From Novosphingobium subterraneum (lineage in GTDB: Bacteria > Pseudomonadota > Alphaproteobacteria > Sphingomonadales > Sphingomonadaceae): DNA of 64,000 nucleotides. The position numbers were made by a program, and so were the translations under genes. The DNA is taken from contig NZ_JRVC01000022.1 in the NCBI RefSeq assembly GCF_000807925.1, positions 1 to 64,000 on the forward strand. Reading direction: 5' to 3'. This document shows, one piece after another, positions 1 to 8,567 of the stretch. The notes under the pieces were generated by a model that did not search any database, was not told the origin of the DNA, and was given only the letters and a program-made list of their open reading frames with translations. Position 1 is the first letter of the stretch. Each line of letters opens with the position of its first letter.

Positions 1-35
1 TCACGCTCGTCCCGGAACTGACCGGCAAGCTCTGA
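1..35 (+). CDS. Possible C-terminal end of a forward gene (partial)
   Basis: The first 35 bases read in the third frame as ten codons closing with TGA (ending LVPELTGKL). An inverted repeat follows 26 bases later, which fits a gene end. The rest lies outside the window, so no product can be named, and even the coding status is a guess. Confidence 0.3.
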   Translation, partial: TLVPELTGKL

Positions 36-61
36 ACCCCACTCGACCACAACGCCACGCT

Positions 62-86
62 GGAGTGTTTCCCCGGGAAACACTCC
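62..86. terminator. Inverted repeat, likely terminator between convergent genes
   Basis: A near-perfect inverted repeat: the arm GGAGTGTTT at 62-70 pairs with AAACACTCC at 78-86 around a CCCCGGG centre. It lies between the possible forward gene end at 35 and the stop of the leftward acetyltransferase at 94. There is no long T-tract, so efficiency is uncertain. Confidence 0.5.
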
Positions 87-93
87 AAATGGG

Positions 94-558
94 TTAAAGG
101 GGTAACGTCAGGCACTGGCTGAAATCGTCCAGCACGTATTCCGCAAAGGCCTCGCAATTGACGAAGCCGTGCTTGCGATAGAGCCCGAGTGCCGGTTCGA
201 AGGCTGGGCCTTGGCCGGTTTCGAGGCTGACGCGGGCATAGCCGCGCTGCCGCGCAACCGAAAGCAGGCGTAGCAGCATGGCTTCGCCGATTTTCTTTCC
301 CAACCAATCACTTGCGACACGCATGGACTTCAGTTCGCCATGCGTGGGATCGAGTTCGCGGATCGCGCCCATCCCGGCAAGCGCATTTCCGACCCACGCC
401 GAATAGAAGGTAACGCCGGGCTGGCGCAGCTTTTCAACCGGGAGGGCGTGGACCTTGCAGGCAGGTGAGTTGGCATGCATGCCCGAGAGGTGGAAGGCGA
501 CAAGTTCGCGGATTGCCTCTCCGGAAAGATCGTCTTCGAGGATCCTGACGCGCTCCAT
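94..558 (-). CDS. GNAT-family N-acetyltransferase
   Basis: Predicted 154-residue acetyl-CoA-dependent acetyltransferase; the substrate is unknown. The GNAT core is visible in the second half: the strand GELKSMRV, then a helix following a degenerate acetyl-CoA loop (LGKKIGEAMLL), then the late YRKHGF motif that ends most family members. Overall layout resembles the YsnE-like group of small stand-alone acetyltransferases. The start at 558 is chosen because GGGAGGGG lies just upstream; a longer frame reaches 750 but its extra N-terminus is not family-like and would run into the opposite gene. It faces the secreted-protein gene at 704 divergently. Confidence 0.8.
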   Translation of the reverse strand: MERVRILEDDLSGEAIRELVAFHLSGMHANSPACKVHALPVEKLRQPGVTFYSAWVGNALAGMGAIRELDPTHGELKSMRVASDWLGKKIGEAMLLRLLSVARQRGYARVSLETGQGPAFEPALGLYRKHGFVNCEAFAEYVLDDFSQCLTLPL

Positions 559-703
559 TGGGCCCCTCCCTTCCAGTAACATTGACTTCTGAGCACGAAT
601 GGGCGCAGTCTCGCAATGCTTGAGATGAGCCGTGAATGGGTCGCCCCACCCAAGCACATCCGCACCACCGATCATCGGTGGGAGCGATAAAGGGGACGAT
701 GCC

Positions 704-1138
704 ATGAAAAAGCTGATGATCCTGCCGGCGCTTGCGCTCGGCGTTGCCACGCCGTTGGCGGCGCAGGAATATCCGGTTGTGCCGGGAGATTACGTTACGG
801 TCTCAATGATTTCGGTCGAGGATGGGCACGATCTCGAATATGCCAATCACCTCGCCGGAATGTGGCGCAAGGGCCAAGACTTTGCGGTCAAGCAGGGCTG
901 GATCACCGGCTATGAAATCCAGACCAACGAGAACAAGCGGCCGGGTGAGCCCGACTTCTTCCTGATCACCCGATTCGCCAAGTTCGCCGAACCGGCGCAG
1001 GAAGATGCGCGGGAGAAGGCCTATAACGCGTTCATGGCGACTACAGCCGCGCAGATGCAGGCCGCATCGGGCGAACGTGCCAAGTACCGCAAGGTCATGG
1101 GTTCAATGCTGCTGCGCTCATGGAAATGGCGTAACTGA
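704..1138 (+). CDS. Secreted hypothetical protein with signal peptide
   Basis: 144 residues, family not recognised. The N-terminus has a lysine pair, a hydrophobic stretch (LMILPALALGV) and a likely signal peptidase site after TPLAA, so the mature protein should be periplasmic. The rest is hydrophilic with many aromatic and charged residues and no cysteine or metal motif. The ATG at 704 has an AAAGGGG ribosome site about ten bases upstream. It is monocistronic, ending 42 bases before the convergent RDD gene. Confidence 0.75.
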   Translation: MKKLMILPALALGVATPLAAQEYPVVPGDYVTVSMISVEDGHDLEYANHLAGMWRKGQDFAVKQGWITGYEIQTNENKRPGEPDFFLITRFAKFAEPAQEDAREKAYNAFMATTAAQMQAASGERAKYRKVMGSMLLRSWKWRN

Positions 1139-1180
1139 TCCGAAAAGCGAGTCTCCGGCTTGTAGGCCGGGGGCTTGCGC

Positions 1181-2146
1181 TCAGGTGTGCTTGTCGGCCT
1201 TGCGACGCCCGAAGCGCATGCCGGTTTCAAGGCGTGCGCGCAGCTGGGCGTAATAGGCTTCGAGGAAAGCACGTTCGTCGCCCGCGCCTGCGTTCCAGCC
1301 GATCTTGCCGCAGATCGTGCGGGCCACATCACGCAGGGCTTCCTCGCGGTTCTCTCGCAGCACGCGCTCGAGCACCTGCAGTTCGTATTCTCCATAAACG
1401 GCAAGGTCGGCGTCGCTGAAGCGATACTGCACGCCGGTTGCCTGCGACAGGCCGCGCGCACCTTCGCCAACCGATAGCGCCTGTTCCAGCTTGCGCTTGG
1501 GCGCTTCGACCACCCAGGTTCCCGCGATCAGGTCCCCGCACCGGAGCCTGTCGCGATTGAAGAACGGAAACAGCGCAAAGAGCAGGAACCAGACGAGGCC
1601 CGCCCAGGCCGCCATCTCGGTATCGCCGCCTTCGACCGAGGCGACGACGATGAAGATCGCAGGCATGAACAGTTCGATATCGCGCACGAGGTTGCGGGCG
1701 ATAACCGCTTCGGTGGTCAACCGCGCGCCATCCTTGCCACGCGCGCGGGCGGCGACGCGGATGCCGGTGATACGCTTGCCCGGCGTAGCGCCGCGCGGGC
1801 CGAGTTCGAAGAACAGGAACCAGGCGTTGCGAAACAGGAACAGCGCGATGATCCAGACGACTACCAGCGCCTGCACCGCGCGCCCGGCGGGGCTGTCATC
1901 ATCATTGAAGTTGATGCCCACTGCATTGGCGACATAGGCAATGAGCAGCGTGGCGCCGATGATCGCGCCGACGATCATGGCCAGATCGAGGAAGAGTGCA
2001 GCGGCGCGCGCTCCGCGCGAGGCCAGGACGAATGGCAACGCCACGCCTTCAGGGGTGACGACCATACGGCGGCGGCGGTCCTGAAGCGCCTGCGGAGTAC
2101 GGGGCGCGGACTTGGCGTCACGGCGGAAGGGCAGGCGTATCGCCAT
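1181..2146 (-). CDS. RDD-family membrane protein
   Basis: 321 residues, last gene of the leftward MoxR/DUF58 cluster. The RDD signature appears as RGARAAALFLDLAMI near residue 44, followed by a second long hydrophobic segment, the conserved ATPGKRITGIRV stretch near 120 and a later RNLVRDIE. Three to four membrane helices occupy residues 48-210; the C-terminal 110 residues are soluble and charged. RDD proteins are poorly defined, though some members act as ion antiporters. The start overlaps the SpoIIM-like stop by one base (TGATG), so the two are almost certainly co-translated. Confidence 0.85.
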   Translation of the reverse strand: MAIRLPFRRDAKSAPRTPQALQDRRRRMVVTPEGVALPFVLASRGARAAALFLDLAMIVGAIIGATLLIAYVANAVGINFNDDDSPAGRAVQALVVVWIIALFLFRNAWFLFFELGPRGATPGKRITGIRVAARARGKDGARLTTEAVIARNLVRDIELFMPAIFIVVASVEGGDTEMAAWAGLVWFLLFALFPFFNRDRLRCGDLIAGTWVVEAPKRKLEQALSVGEGARGLSQATGVQYRFSDADLAVYGEYELQVLERVLRENREEALRDVARTICGKIGWNAGAGDERAFLEAYYAQLRARLETGMRFGRRKADKHT

Positions 2147-3213
2147 CAGCGGGCCTCACGCCGGAAGGCGAAGAAATAGCCGATCCACAGCACCAGCATG
2201 AAGCCTCCCACGGTGAGGCGCGATGGGGTGGAATCTATGAGCTGACGCCCGAAGCCTTCAAGCAGGGCGGCAAGGATCAGCATGAGGACCACGCCGGTCA
2301 TGACCTGCGCGGCGCGGCGGCCGGCCGCGGCGGCGGCATCCATGACAGACATGTTGCCGGGGAAGGCCATGGCGCGCCCGATATGAATGCCGGCTGCGCC
2401 CGCCAGCAGGATCGCGAACAGCTCTGTCGTGCCGTGAATGGCGAGCCACCCGACAAAATCGAGCAGCAGGCCCTGTCCATGATATAGCCACAGCATCGCG
2501 CCAAGCAGTGCCGTGTTGTGAACCAGCAACAGCATGGTCGGCAGCCCGAAGGCAAAGCCCAGCGCGAAGCACATGATCGAGACTTGCGCGTTGTTGCTGA
2601 ACAGGCCGGCGGCAAACACGCTCATCCCGCTCTGGTCCTGGTTGCCGAACAACGTTCCGTGCAAGACTTCGCGGCTCGCGCCCGGCACGCGGACATCGGC
2701 CATGCCGCCAGGGACCAGCGAATAGTACCATTCGGGGTTCGACGCCACGAGCAGCCAGCCGACCGCAGTGCCCGCAACCATCAATGCGAGCGCGATCAGC
2801 AGATCGATGCCGAGCCCGCGCACGCTGGCGCTCCATCCGCCGCCGATGAAGCCGCGAAACCATGACCACAACGAGGCGCGCGGGCCATAGACGAGGAACC
2901 AGGCACGCTGGGTCAGCGCTTCGAGATAGGCGACGAGCGCCGCGTCCAACGAGGTTTCGCGGGCGATCGAAAGGCTGGACGCGGCGGTGCGATAGAGCGC
3001 CGGAAGGGCGAGCAGGTCCTCATCCGAAACGCCGCGCGTGCGCCCGGCCTCCATGCGCTTGAGCACCGCTTCCAAGCGCTTCCAATCGGCTTCGCGTTCA
3101 AGCCGGAAGCGATCGGAACGCAGGGCGGCGTGTTCAGCCGCAACAGCGGCCTCCGTCGGCCGGGCAAACCAATTGCCGATCTTCTGGGCAATTCCTGTGG
3201 TGACAGCGTTCAT
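2146..3213 (-). CDS. SpoIIM-like (DUF95) integral membrane protein
   Basis: 355 residues with a charged N-terminal 110-residue helical domain and five or six membrane helices from about residue 135 (IDLLIALALMVAG onward). Stage II sporulation protein M-like proteins are common in non-sporulating bacteria next to MoxR and DUF58 genes, where their role is unknown; here the same neighbours are present. The motif NNAQVSIMCFALGFAFGLPT and the following HGTTELFAIL match the family's conserved core. It overlaps the upstream DUF58 gene by four bases and the downstream RDD gene by one. Confidence 0.85.
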   Translation of the reverse strand: MNAVTTGIAQKIGNWFARPTEAAVAAEHAALRSDRFRLEREADWKRLEAVLKRMEAGRTRGVSDEDLLALPALYRTAASSLSIARETSLDAALVAYLEALTQRAWFLVYGPRASLWSWFRGFIGGGWSASVRGLGIDLLIALALMVAGTAVGWLLVASNPEWYYSLVPGGMADVRVPGASREVLHGTLFGNQDQSGMSVFAAGLFSNNAQVSIMCFALGFAFGLPTMLLLVHNTALLGAMLWLYHGQGLLLDFVGWLAIHGTTELFAILLAGAAGIHIGRAMAFPGNMSVMDAAAAAGRRAAQVMTGVVLMLILAALLEGFGRQLIDSTPSRLTVGGFMLVLWIGYFFAFRREAR

Positions 3214-4538
3214 CCGATGCGTCCCTCGCGCTTGATCGCGAGATAGGAATCGAGCAGCCGCGTGCCGATCTGGTCATGCGGCGCTTCTAGCACGCGCACA
3301 CCGAGGTGGCGCAGGCGCTGGAGCACGATCGCGCGCTGCCTGGAAAGCGTGGAGGCGGTGACCGCTTCGGCGACGGATTGCATGTCGGTGACGGTGGCGG
3401 TTGCAAGGCCGGCGAGTTCGGCATCGGCCATGACCACGAACAGCACGAGGTGGCGCTCTACCAATCGGCCCACGTTCTCGACCATCAGCTCGGCGCTGGT
3501 GGGGTCGGAGAAATCAGAGAACAGCACGATCAGCGAACGGCGCTGCAGCCGTGCGGCGAGCGTGGACAGGGCGAGCGTGAAGTTGGGCTCGCCGGGATGG
3601 TAGTCGAGCCCGGCGGCGGCGCGCTGGAGGCGGACGAAATCGCGGCTGTCGGTGACGAACGGGGTGGCAACTTCCGGGCGCGCAGCGAAGCCGAACAGCG
3701 CGACGCGATCTTGCGCCTTGAGTGCGACATAGGCGGTGGTGAGTGCGGCGGTGACGGCGCGGTCGATCCGGGGCAGGCCGTCGATCGGTTCGCACATCGC
3801 CTGTCCGCAATCGAACGCGAAGACGATCTGGTTGTTGCGCTCGACCTCGTATTCCTTGGCGAAAAGGCGGGCGTGGCGGGCCGAGCTTTTCCAGTCGATC
3901 CGGCGGCGGTCCATGCCCGGTTCGTACTCGGCAAGTGCTTCGAATTCAGTGCCCTCGCCACGGATACGCCGCGCGATCAAGCCGAACTGGGCATCGCGCA
4001 GGAATATCTGCAGTGCCGGGCTGCGTACCGGGGCGATGTTCGGCCAGACCCGCACTTCGGCCTCAAGATCGCGGGTGGCCTGGCGGTGGGCGAGGCCGAG
4101 CGGGCCGCTCCAGCGCAGCCACAGGCGAGTGAGCTGGCCGGTGCCGCGGCGGGTGGGGGCGATCGTGGTGCTGCCACTCCATGCGCCGTCCGCGAAGGTG
4201 AGCGGCAGGGCAATACGGCCCCCCTCGGCAAGGCGAGAGTCGCATGCGATTGCCGCGTCGGGGCGGATGCCGTTGCGGACACGGGCGAGTGCGGCGACCA
4301 CCGTCAAAGTGGCAGGTTCGCCGACCTCGCTATCGGACGGCGTGTGGATCTGTACGTCCTCGAGGGAGCCGGCGAAGAGGCCGTCGAGCAGGATCAGCAC
4401 GAGCAGTGCGCCGCCCAGCGCAGGTGCGGCGATCCAGGCCGCAGGAGCGGCCGCGGCCAGGACCAGGGCCAGCGGGGCGAGGCCTGCAAAGAGCAGGACT
4501 GCACGGCCCGAGGGCAGGATGGCGGCAGGCTTGATCAA
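3210..4538 (-). CDS. DUF58 domain protein (MoxR partner)
   Basis: 442 residues. Two N-terminal membrane helices (about 10-55) precede an extended beta domain and the DUF58 signature region: GEGTEFEALAEYEPGMDRRRIDWKSS is readable near residue 195 (key residues E, R, D-R-R-I-D-W). The C-terminal 200 residues look like a von Willebrand A-type fold (AFDCGQAM, ALTTAYVA, LIVLFSDFSD). Proteins of this type are usually encoded beside a MoxR ATPase and are thought to act with it in assembling or activating envelope or metallo-enzyme complexes. Four-base overlaps on both sides show tight co-translation. Confidence 0.88.
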   Translation of the reverse strand: MIKPAAILPSGRAVLLFAGLAPLALVLAAAAPAAWIAAPALGGALLVLILLDGLFAGSLEDVQIHTPSDSEVGEPATLTVVAALARVRNGIRPDAAIACDSRLAEGGRIALPLTFADGAWSGSTTIAPTRRGTGQLTRLWLRWSGPLGLAHRQATRDLEAEVRVWPNIAPVRSPALQIFLRDAQFGLIARRIRGEGTEFEALAEYEPGMDRRRIDWKSSARHARLFAKEYEVERNNQIVFAFDCGQAMCEPIDGLPRIDRAVTAALTTAYVALKAQDRVALFGFAARPEVATPFVTDSRDFVRLQRAAAGLDYHPGEPNFTLALSTLAARLQRRSLIVLFSDFSDPTSAELMVENVGRLVERHLVLFVVMADAELAGLATATVTDMQSVAEAVTASTLSRQRAIVLQRLRHLGVRVLEAPHDQIGTRLLDSYLAIKREGRIG

Positions 4539-5512
4539 CGGGGGGCTTCCGTGCCTTCTACCAGCGCAGCAACGATGGTCTCGACCTGCTTGCCTTCGAT
4601 CTCGGCAGCGGGGCTGAGCATCAGGCGGTGGCGCAGGACGGCAGTGGCGAGCGCCTTGACGTCGTCGGGGATGACGTAATCACGACCATCGAGCGCGGCG
4701 CGTGCGCGGGCGGCCCCGGCCAGCAGCACGGCGGCGCGGGGGCTGGCTCCGACGACCAGATCGCCGCTTTCGCGCGTGGCGCGAACCAGGCGCACGATGT
4801 AGTCGACAATCGATTCAGCGAGCGTGATCGAGGCGATGGCGGACTGTGCGCGGCCAAGCTCTGCCGCAGTGGTCACGGAAACGACGCCGAGATCGGCGGG
4901 CTTGGGTGCGCCCTTGCCTTCGCCGTAGCGGGCAACGATGCGGGCTTCCTCCTCGATGGAAGGATAGCCGACGAGGAGCTTGAACAGGAAGCGGTCCAAC
5001 TGGGCTTCGGGCAGCGGGTAGACGCCTTGGCTTTCGATCGGGTTCTGCGTGGCGACCACGGTAAAGCGTTCGGACAGGGCGTGGACCTCGCCGTCGAGGG
5101 TGACGCGGCGCTCCTGCATGGCTTCGAGCAGGGCAGCCTGCGTCTTGGGCGGGGTGCGGTTGATTTCGTCGGCCAGCAGCAGTTCGTGGAAGATGGGCCC
5201 GCGCGTGAGCGTGAACTGGCTGGTCTGGAAATTGAACAGGTTGGAGCCGAGGATGTCGCCGGGCATCAGATCGGGAGTGAACTGGATGCGCCCGAAATCA
5301 AGGCCGAGAGCGGCGGCAAAGGTCTGCGCGAGGAAGGTCTTCGCCGTGCCGGGAGGGCCTTCGAGCAGGACATGGCCGCCTGCGAACAGCGCGACGAGCA
5401 GGTGATCGAGCACCTCTTCCTGCCCTACGATCGCCTTGCCGACTTCGGCGCGGATCCGGCCGGATAGCGCGCCGAGCTCGGTCAGGGACATTTCGGGGGT
5501 CGTCTCGGTCAC
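4535..5512 (-). CDS. MoxR-family AAA+ ATPase
   Basis: 325 residues, the normal MoxR length. Walker A GPPGTAKT is near residue 54, Walker B LLADEINR near 112, sensor 1 VATQNP near 152 and an arginine-finger/lid region (LPEAQLDRFLFK) follows. The C-terminal lid ends with GRDYVIPDDVKALATAVLRHR, typical of AAA_lid_2. MoxR proteins are chaperone-like ATPases that work with the VWA/DUF58 protein encoded next door. It overlaps the DUF58 gene (3') and the DUF4350 gene (5') by four bases each. Confidence 0.92.
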   Translation of the reverse strand: MTETTPEMSLTELGALSGRIRAEVGKAIVGQEEVLDHLLVALFAGGHVLLEGPPGTAKTFLAQTFAAALGLDFGRIQFTPDLMPGDILGSNLFNFQTSQFTLTRGPIFHELLLADEINRTPPKTQAALLEAMQERRVTLDGEVHALSERFTVVATQNPIESQGVYPLPEAQLDRFLFKLLVGYPSIEEEARIVARYGEGKGAPKPADLGVVSVTTAAELGRAQSAIASITLAESIVDYIVRLVRATRESGDLVVGASPRAAVLLAGAARARAALDGRDYVIPDDVKALATAVLRHRLMLSPAAEIEGKQVETIVAALVEGTEAPR

Positions 5513-6792
5513 TTGAGGTGCCTTTCTATCTGCTGCAGCACTTGGGCGCGCTTCGTCAGTTCATGGGGCTTGCGGGCGTCGCGCAAGTGGCGAGCGGCCT
5601 GGGAAAACGGAGGGCCGGCGATGGCACGGCGGAGTTGCGCAGCGTCGATCAGGTGCTCGGTCTCCTGCGGGTCAAGGCCCTTGGGCAGGCCCAGCGCCAA
5701 GGCAATGCGTTCGCGCGTGGCATCGGCATAGGGCGCGGCGGCGAGGTGGACGCGGCCGGCGCGGCGGATGAGCCCCGCAGCGTTGGCGACCAGGGCGGCC
5801 TTGCCAAACGCGATTTCCTGCCCCTGCACCAGCGCCGGTCCGAAGCGATTGAGCGCGCGCCAGGCGATCGCCAGCGCGGCGAGCAAAAGGCAGATCGTGG
5901 CGGCAAGGAAAGGTGGCTCGAACGCGAGGGTCAGCAGATTGCGGCTGGCGCCGAAGCCGTTGAAGGTCATGTCGAAGACGATTGGTTGGCTGCGATCATC
6001 CGCCGTGGCGAGCACGAGATCGCGGGCAAGCATGGCGGTGTTGCGGTCGGCCAAGCCCCAGTTGTCGAGCAGGTCGGGCTCGAACACGAGGACGACAGGG
6101 TAGAGGTCTTCGTCGTCGCCGCCGTAACCAGGGTCGATCCCGGCAAAATTGTTGAGCGCGGGATAGTAGCCATCGTCATCGAGAAACGCCGCGAGCGTCT
6201 TGCCGCTGCCGGTGGTGAGTAGGGGGACGAGGCCCTTGCCGGAACCGGTTTCGATCTGGCGATCGTCAGGGAACTTGCCGCGGCGGTCACCAAGCTTCCA
6301 GCCACCTGCGGGAGGTGAGTCTTCATTGCCGATCTCGACCGTGACGTTGTCGGCAAAGCCCTTCCATTCAGGCGCCTGCGTGCCGACCATCTGCACCCAG
6401 CCGCGCTTGGCGGCCTTGGCGTTGACGCCCATCGCCAGCCACTTGGGGGTGACGACGATCGTCGGGCCCCAGTAGCGGTGGGCATCGACGATCCTGGCGA
6501 TCTCCTTGCCATCGGCATCGACTGGCGGGGTGAGGATGAGCAGGCCCGGTGCGTTTTCCAGCGCGCGGCGGTTGCGCTGGCGCTGGACGTCAAGGCCTTC
6601 GGCTTCGAGCATCCGCGCAAGGCCTGCAAAGCCATTGAGGCCTTGCCCGCCGACATGCGCGCCGCCGTTGTTGCCATTGCCGCCGGTGCCGTTGCCAAGG
6701 AACCAGAGCAGCGCGACGAAGGCGAGCGCGCCGACCAGCAGCATCCCGGTCAGCGTGCCGCGCGAGAACGGGGTTGGTGCGGCATTGCTCAT
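5509..6792 (-). CDS. DUF4350 domain membrane protein
   Basis: 427 residues from ATG 6792. A helix at residues 15-35 (LLVGALAFVALLWFLG) and another near 300 (FLAATICLLLAALAIAW) bracket a soluble periplasmic-type domain. Within it, LLILTPPVDADGKEI and the FAGLARMLEAEGLDVQRQ segment match the DUF4350 pattern found in MoxR/DUF58/DUF4129 clusters. The track of longer possible N-termini to 6993 is arginine-rich out-of-frame-looking sequence inside the DUF4129 gene and is rejected. The start overlaps the DUF4129 stop by four bases. Confidence 0.82.
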   Translation of the reverse strand: MSNAAPTPFSRGTLTGMLLVGALAFVALLWFLGNGTGGNGNNGGAHVGGQGLNGFAGLARMLEAEGLDVQRQRNRRALENAPGLLILTPPVDADGKEIARIVDAHRYWGPTIVVTPKWLAMGVNAKAAKRGWVQMVGTQAPEWKGFADNVTVEIGNEDSPPAGGWKLGDRRGKFPDDRQIETGSGKGLVPLLTTGSGKTLAAFLDDDGYYPALNNFAGIDPGYGGDDEDLYPVVLVFEPDLLDNWGLADRNTAMLARDLVLATADDRSQPIVFDMTFNGFGASRNLLTLAFEPPFLAATICLLLAALAIAWRALNRFGPALVQGQEIAFGKAALVANAAGLIRRAGRVHLAAAPYADATRERIALALGLPKGLDPQETEHLIDAAQLRRAIAGPPFSQAARHLRDARKPHELTKRAQVLQQIERHLK

Positions 6793-7493
6793 TGCGCAGC
6801 GACCGTCAGCGGCGCGATGGCAAAGCGGGAATAGGCTTCGCGCGCCGTGCTCCATTCGTCTGCCCCCAAGGGCCGCAGGGCATAGCGCGCGCGCTCGACC
6901 AGGCTGGCGATGGTGCCGAAGGCGGCGCGCGCTTCTCCGGGTAGCCCGGTGATGGTGCCGATTTCGCGCGCGGTGCTGGAGGGGGCCAGCCAATCGGGCC
7001 GGGCGCGGGCGATCTGGCCAACGCTGCGCTTGAGCAGGAGATGCGCGGCCTCGCCATAGAGGCCTTGCGCGGCAAGGCGGTCAGCGTCCTCGAGCAGGGC
7101 GAGCGCTTCTTCGCGCAGCGGCGCCCATTCAGGCTCTGCCACTCTCCGGTGGGTGCCACGTTCGCGCCACAGCGGCCAGAGCAGGCTCCATGCGATCCAC
7201 AGCACGCCGAGCCCTGCGCCGACCAGCATCAGCATCTCGATCACGCTCCAGCTGCCGCCGAGCAGGCGCCCGAGCGGTGAGAGAAGCCATTCGAGGAAGC
7301 GGCCAAGCGCCTTGAGCCAGTCCGGCGTGACGGGCATGGGATCGGGCGGGACAGGTGCGAGCTGGATATCGCCCGATTCGCGGATCGAGCGCCATGCAGC
7401 CTCGGCTGCGGCCGCATCATTTGCTGGTACTGTTGCCGAAGCCGGTGCCGTCACCCGCGCAACCTTGCACGCGGCAGGCGACGGGGCAAGCAC
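6789..7493 (-). CDS. DUF4129 domain membrane protein
   Basis: 234 residues, starting at a GTG at 7493. One strong helix (about 83-107: VIEMLMLVGAGLGVLWIAWSLL) separates a proline-rich N-terminus from a cytoplasmic helical domain with the DUF4129 features: a paired-helix region ALALLEDADRLAAQGLYGEAAHLLLKRSV (key G-Y/G-E-A-x-H) and the closing FGTIASLVERARYALRP. This C-terminal domain is typical of proteins next to MoxR-DUF58 genes. It starts 24 bases after pheA, so it may be transcribed with that gene. No better start with a clear ribosome site was seen. Confidence 0.75.
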   Translation of the reverse strand: MLAPSPAACKVARVTAPASATVPANDAAAAEAAWRSIRESGDIQLAPVPPDPMPVTPDWLKALGRFLEWLLSPLGRLLGGSWSVIEMLMLVGAGLGVLWIAWSLLWPLWRERGTHRRVAEPEWAPLREEALALLEDADRLAAQGLYGEAAHLLLKRSVGQIARARPDWLAPSSTAREIGTITGLPGEARAAFGTIASLVERARYALRPLGADEWSTAREAYSRFAIAPLTVAAQ

Positions 7494-7517
7494 AAGTCAC
7501 CGTCCTTTTGAATACTC

Positions 7518-8411
7518 TTACTGGCCGCGGATGCGTTCCAACGGGTAAGTCCCAAGTATTCGCAGGTTCTTGGCAAAGAAATCGAGCTCTTCGAGCGCGA
7601 GATCGACGGGGCGTTCACCCGGCGCGCCGACGATATCGGCATAGAATTCGGTGGCGGCAAAGCTCGCGCCGCGCTGATAGCTTTCCAGCTTGGTCATGTT
7701 GACGCCGTTTGTCGCAAAGCCGCCCAGCGCCTTGTAGAGCGCAGCCGGGATATTGCGCACTTCGAATACGAACGTCGTCATCGCCGGGCCGGAGATGGTG
7801 GCCGGATCGCGCGGGGTCCTGGACAGGATCACGAAGCGGGTGGTGTTGTCGTGCGCGTCCTCGACGTTGTCCTCGATCACCTTCAGGCCATAGAGTTCGG
7901 CGGCGATGCGCGGGGCAAGTGCGGCCACGGTCGGATCGCCCAGTTCGGCGACATAGGCAGCGGCCCCGGCGGTATCGGCATAGCTCATCGGCACGATGCC
8001 GCGGTCACGCAGATAGAATCGCGACTGGCCGAGCGCCTGCGGGTGACTGTATGCGGCGGTGAACGGACCATCGCCAAGCGCCATCAGGCTCGCATGGATC
8101 TCGAGGAAGTGTTCGCCGACAATCGAAAGGCCGCTCTCGGGCAGCAGGAAGTGGATGTCGGCTACGCGCCCGTGCTGCGAATTCTCGATCGGTATGATCG
8201 CGTGGGCCGCGCGGCCTTCCTTGACCGCGTCGAGCGCGTCTTCGAACGAGAAGCATGGCAGCGGCAGGCAATCGGGCAAGGCCTCGAGCGCGGCGCGGTG
8301 GGAGTTGGCGCCCGGCGCCCCCTGGAACGAAACGGCGCGCGCAGGATCGGCGGCTGCAGCGGCAGCCATGTTCTCGACAAGGGCAAGCGCGGGGGCGGGA
8401 TAGCTCTGCAT
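7518..8411 (-). CDS. pheA: Prephenate dehydratase
   Basis: 297 residues, a monofunctional cytosolic enzyme converting prephenate to phenylpyruvate in phenylalanine biosynthesis. Visible are the catalytic-domain start (VSFQGAPGANSHRAAL), the IPIENSQHGRV substrate-site stretch, and the catalytic DNTTRF motif near residue 200. A C-terminal ACT domain follows (TTFVFEVRNIPAALYKALG, then NMTKLESYQ in the phenylalanine-binding position). There is no chorismate mutase domain. The ATG at 8411 is preferred over a TTG at 8450, though neither has a strong ribosome site. It heads the leftward run into the DUF4129/MoxR cluster. Confidence 0.95.
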   Translation of the reverse strand: MQSYPAPALALVENMAAAAAADPARAVSFQGAPGANSHRAALEALPDCLPLPCFSFEDALDAVKEGRAAHAIIPIENSQHGRVADIHFLLPESGLSIVGEHFLEIHASLMALGDGPFTAAYSHPQALGQSRFYLRDRGIVPMSYADTAGAAAYVAELGDPTVAALAPRIAAELYGLKVIEDNVEDAHDNTTRFVILSRTPRDPATISGPAMTTFVFEVRNIPAALYKALGGFATNGVNMTKLESYQRGASFAATEFYADIVGAPGERPVDLALEELDFFAKNLRILGTYPLERIRGQ

Positions 8412-8567
8412 GATGGCTCGCGCGTTAAGCCGCTCTGTTCTTTCGGGCAAGGGAGATCGAATTTGCGGCGCAAACCATCTTGCGCTGCCGCATGGCCCTG
8501 ACTAGAGGGACCCCGAACTCGCGCGGGTGTCGGCAAGGTGCTGACGTTGCGCCTATGGGGCTCGTAA

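Noticed and set aside
3306..4679. 457-codon forward frame
   Set aside because: Lies antisense to the DUF58 gene, has shadow-type Gly/Ala/Asp composition and no family motif. The opposite strand has a clear domain protein in an overlapping operon.
4628..5467. 279-codon forward frame
   Set aside because: Antisense to the MoxR ATPase with no recognisable domain.
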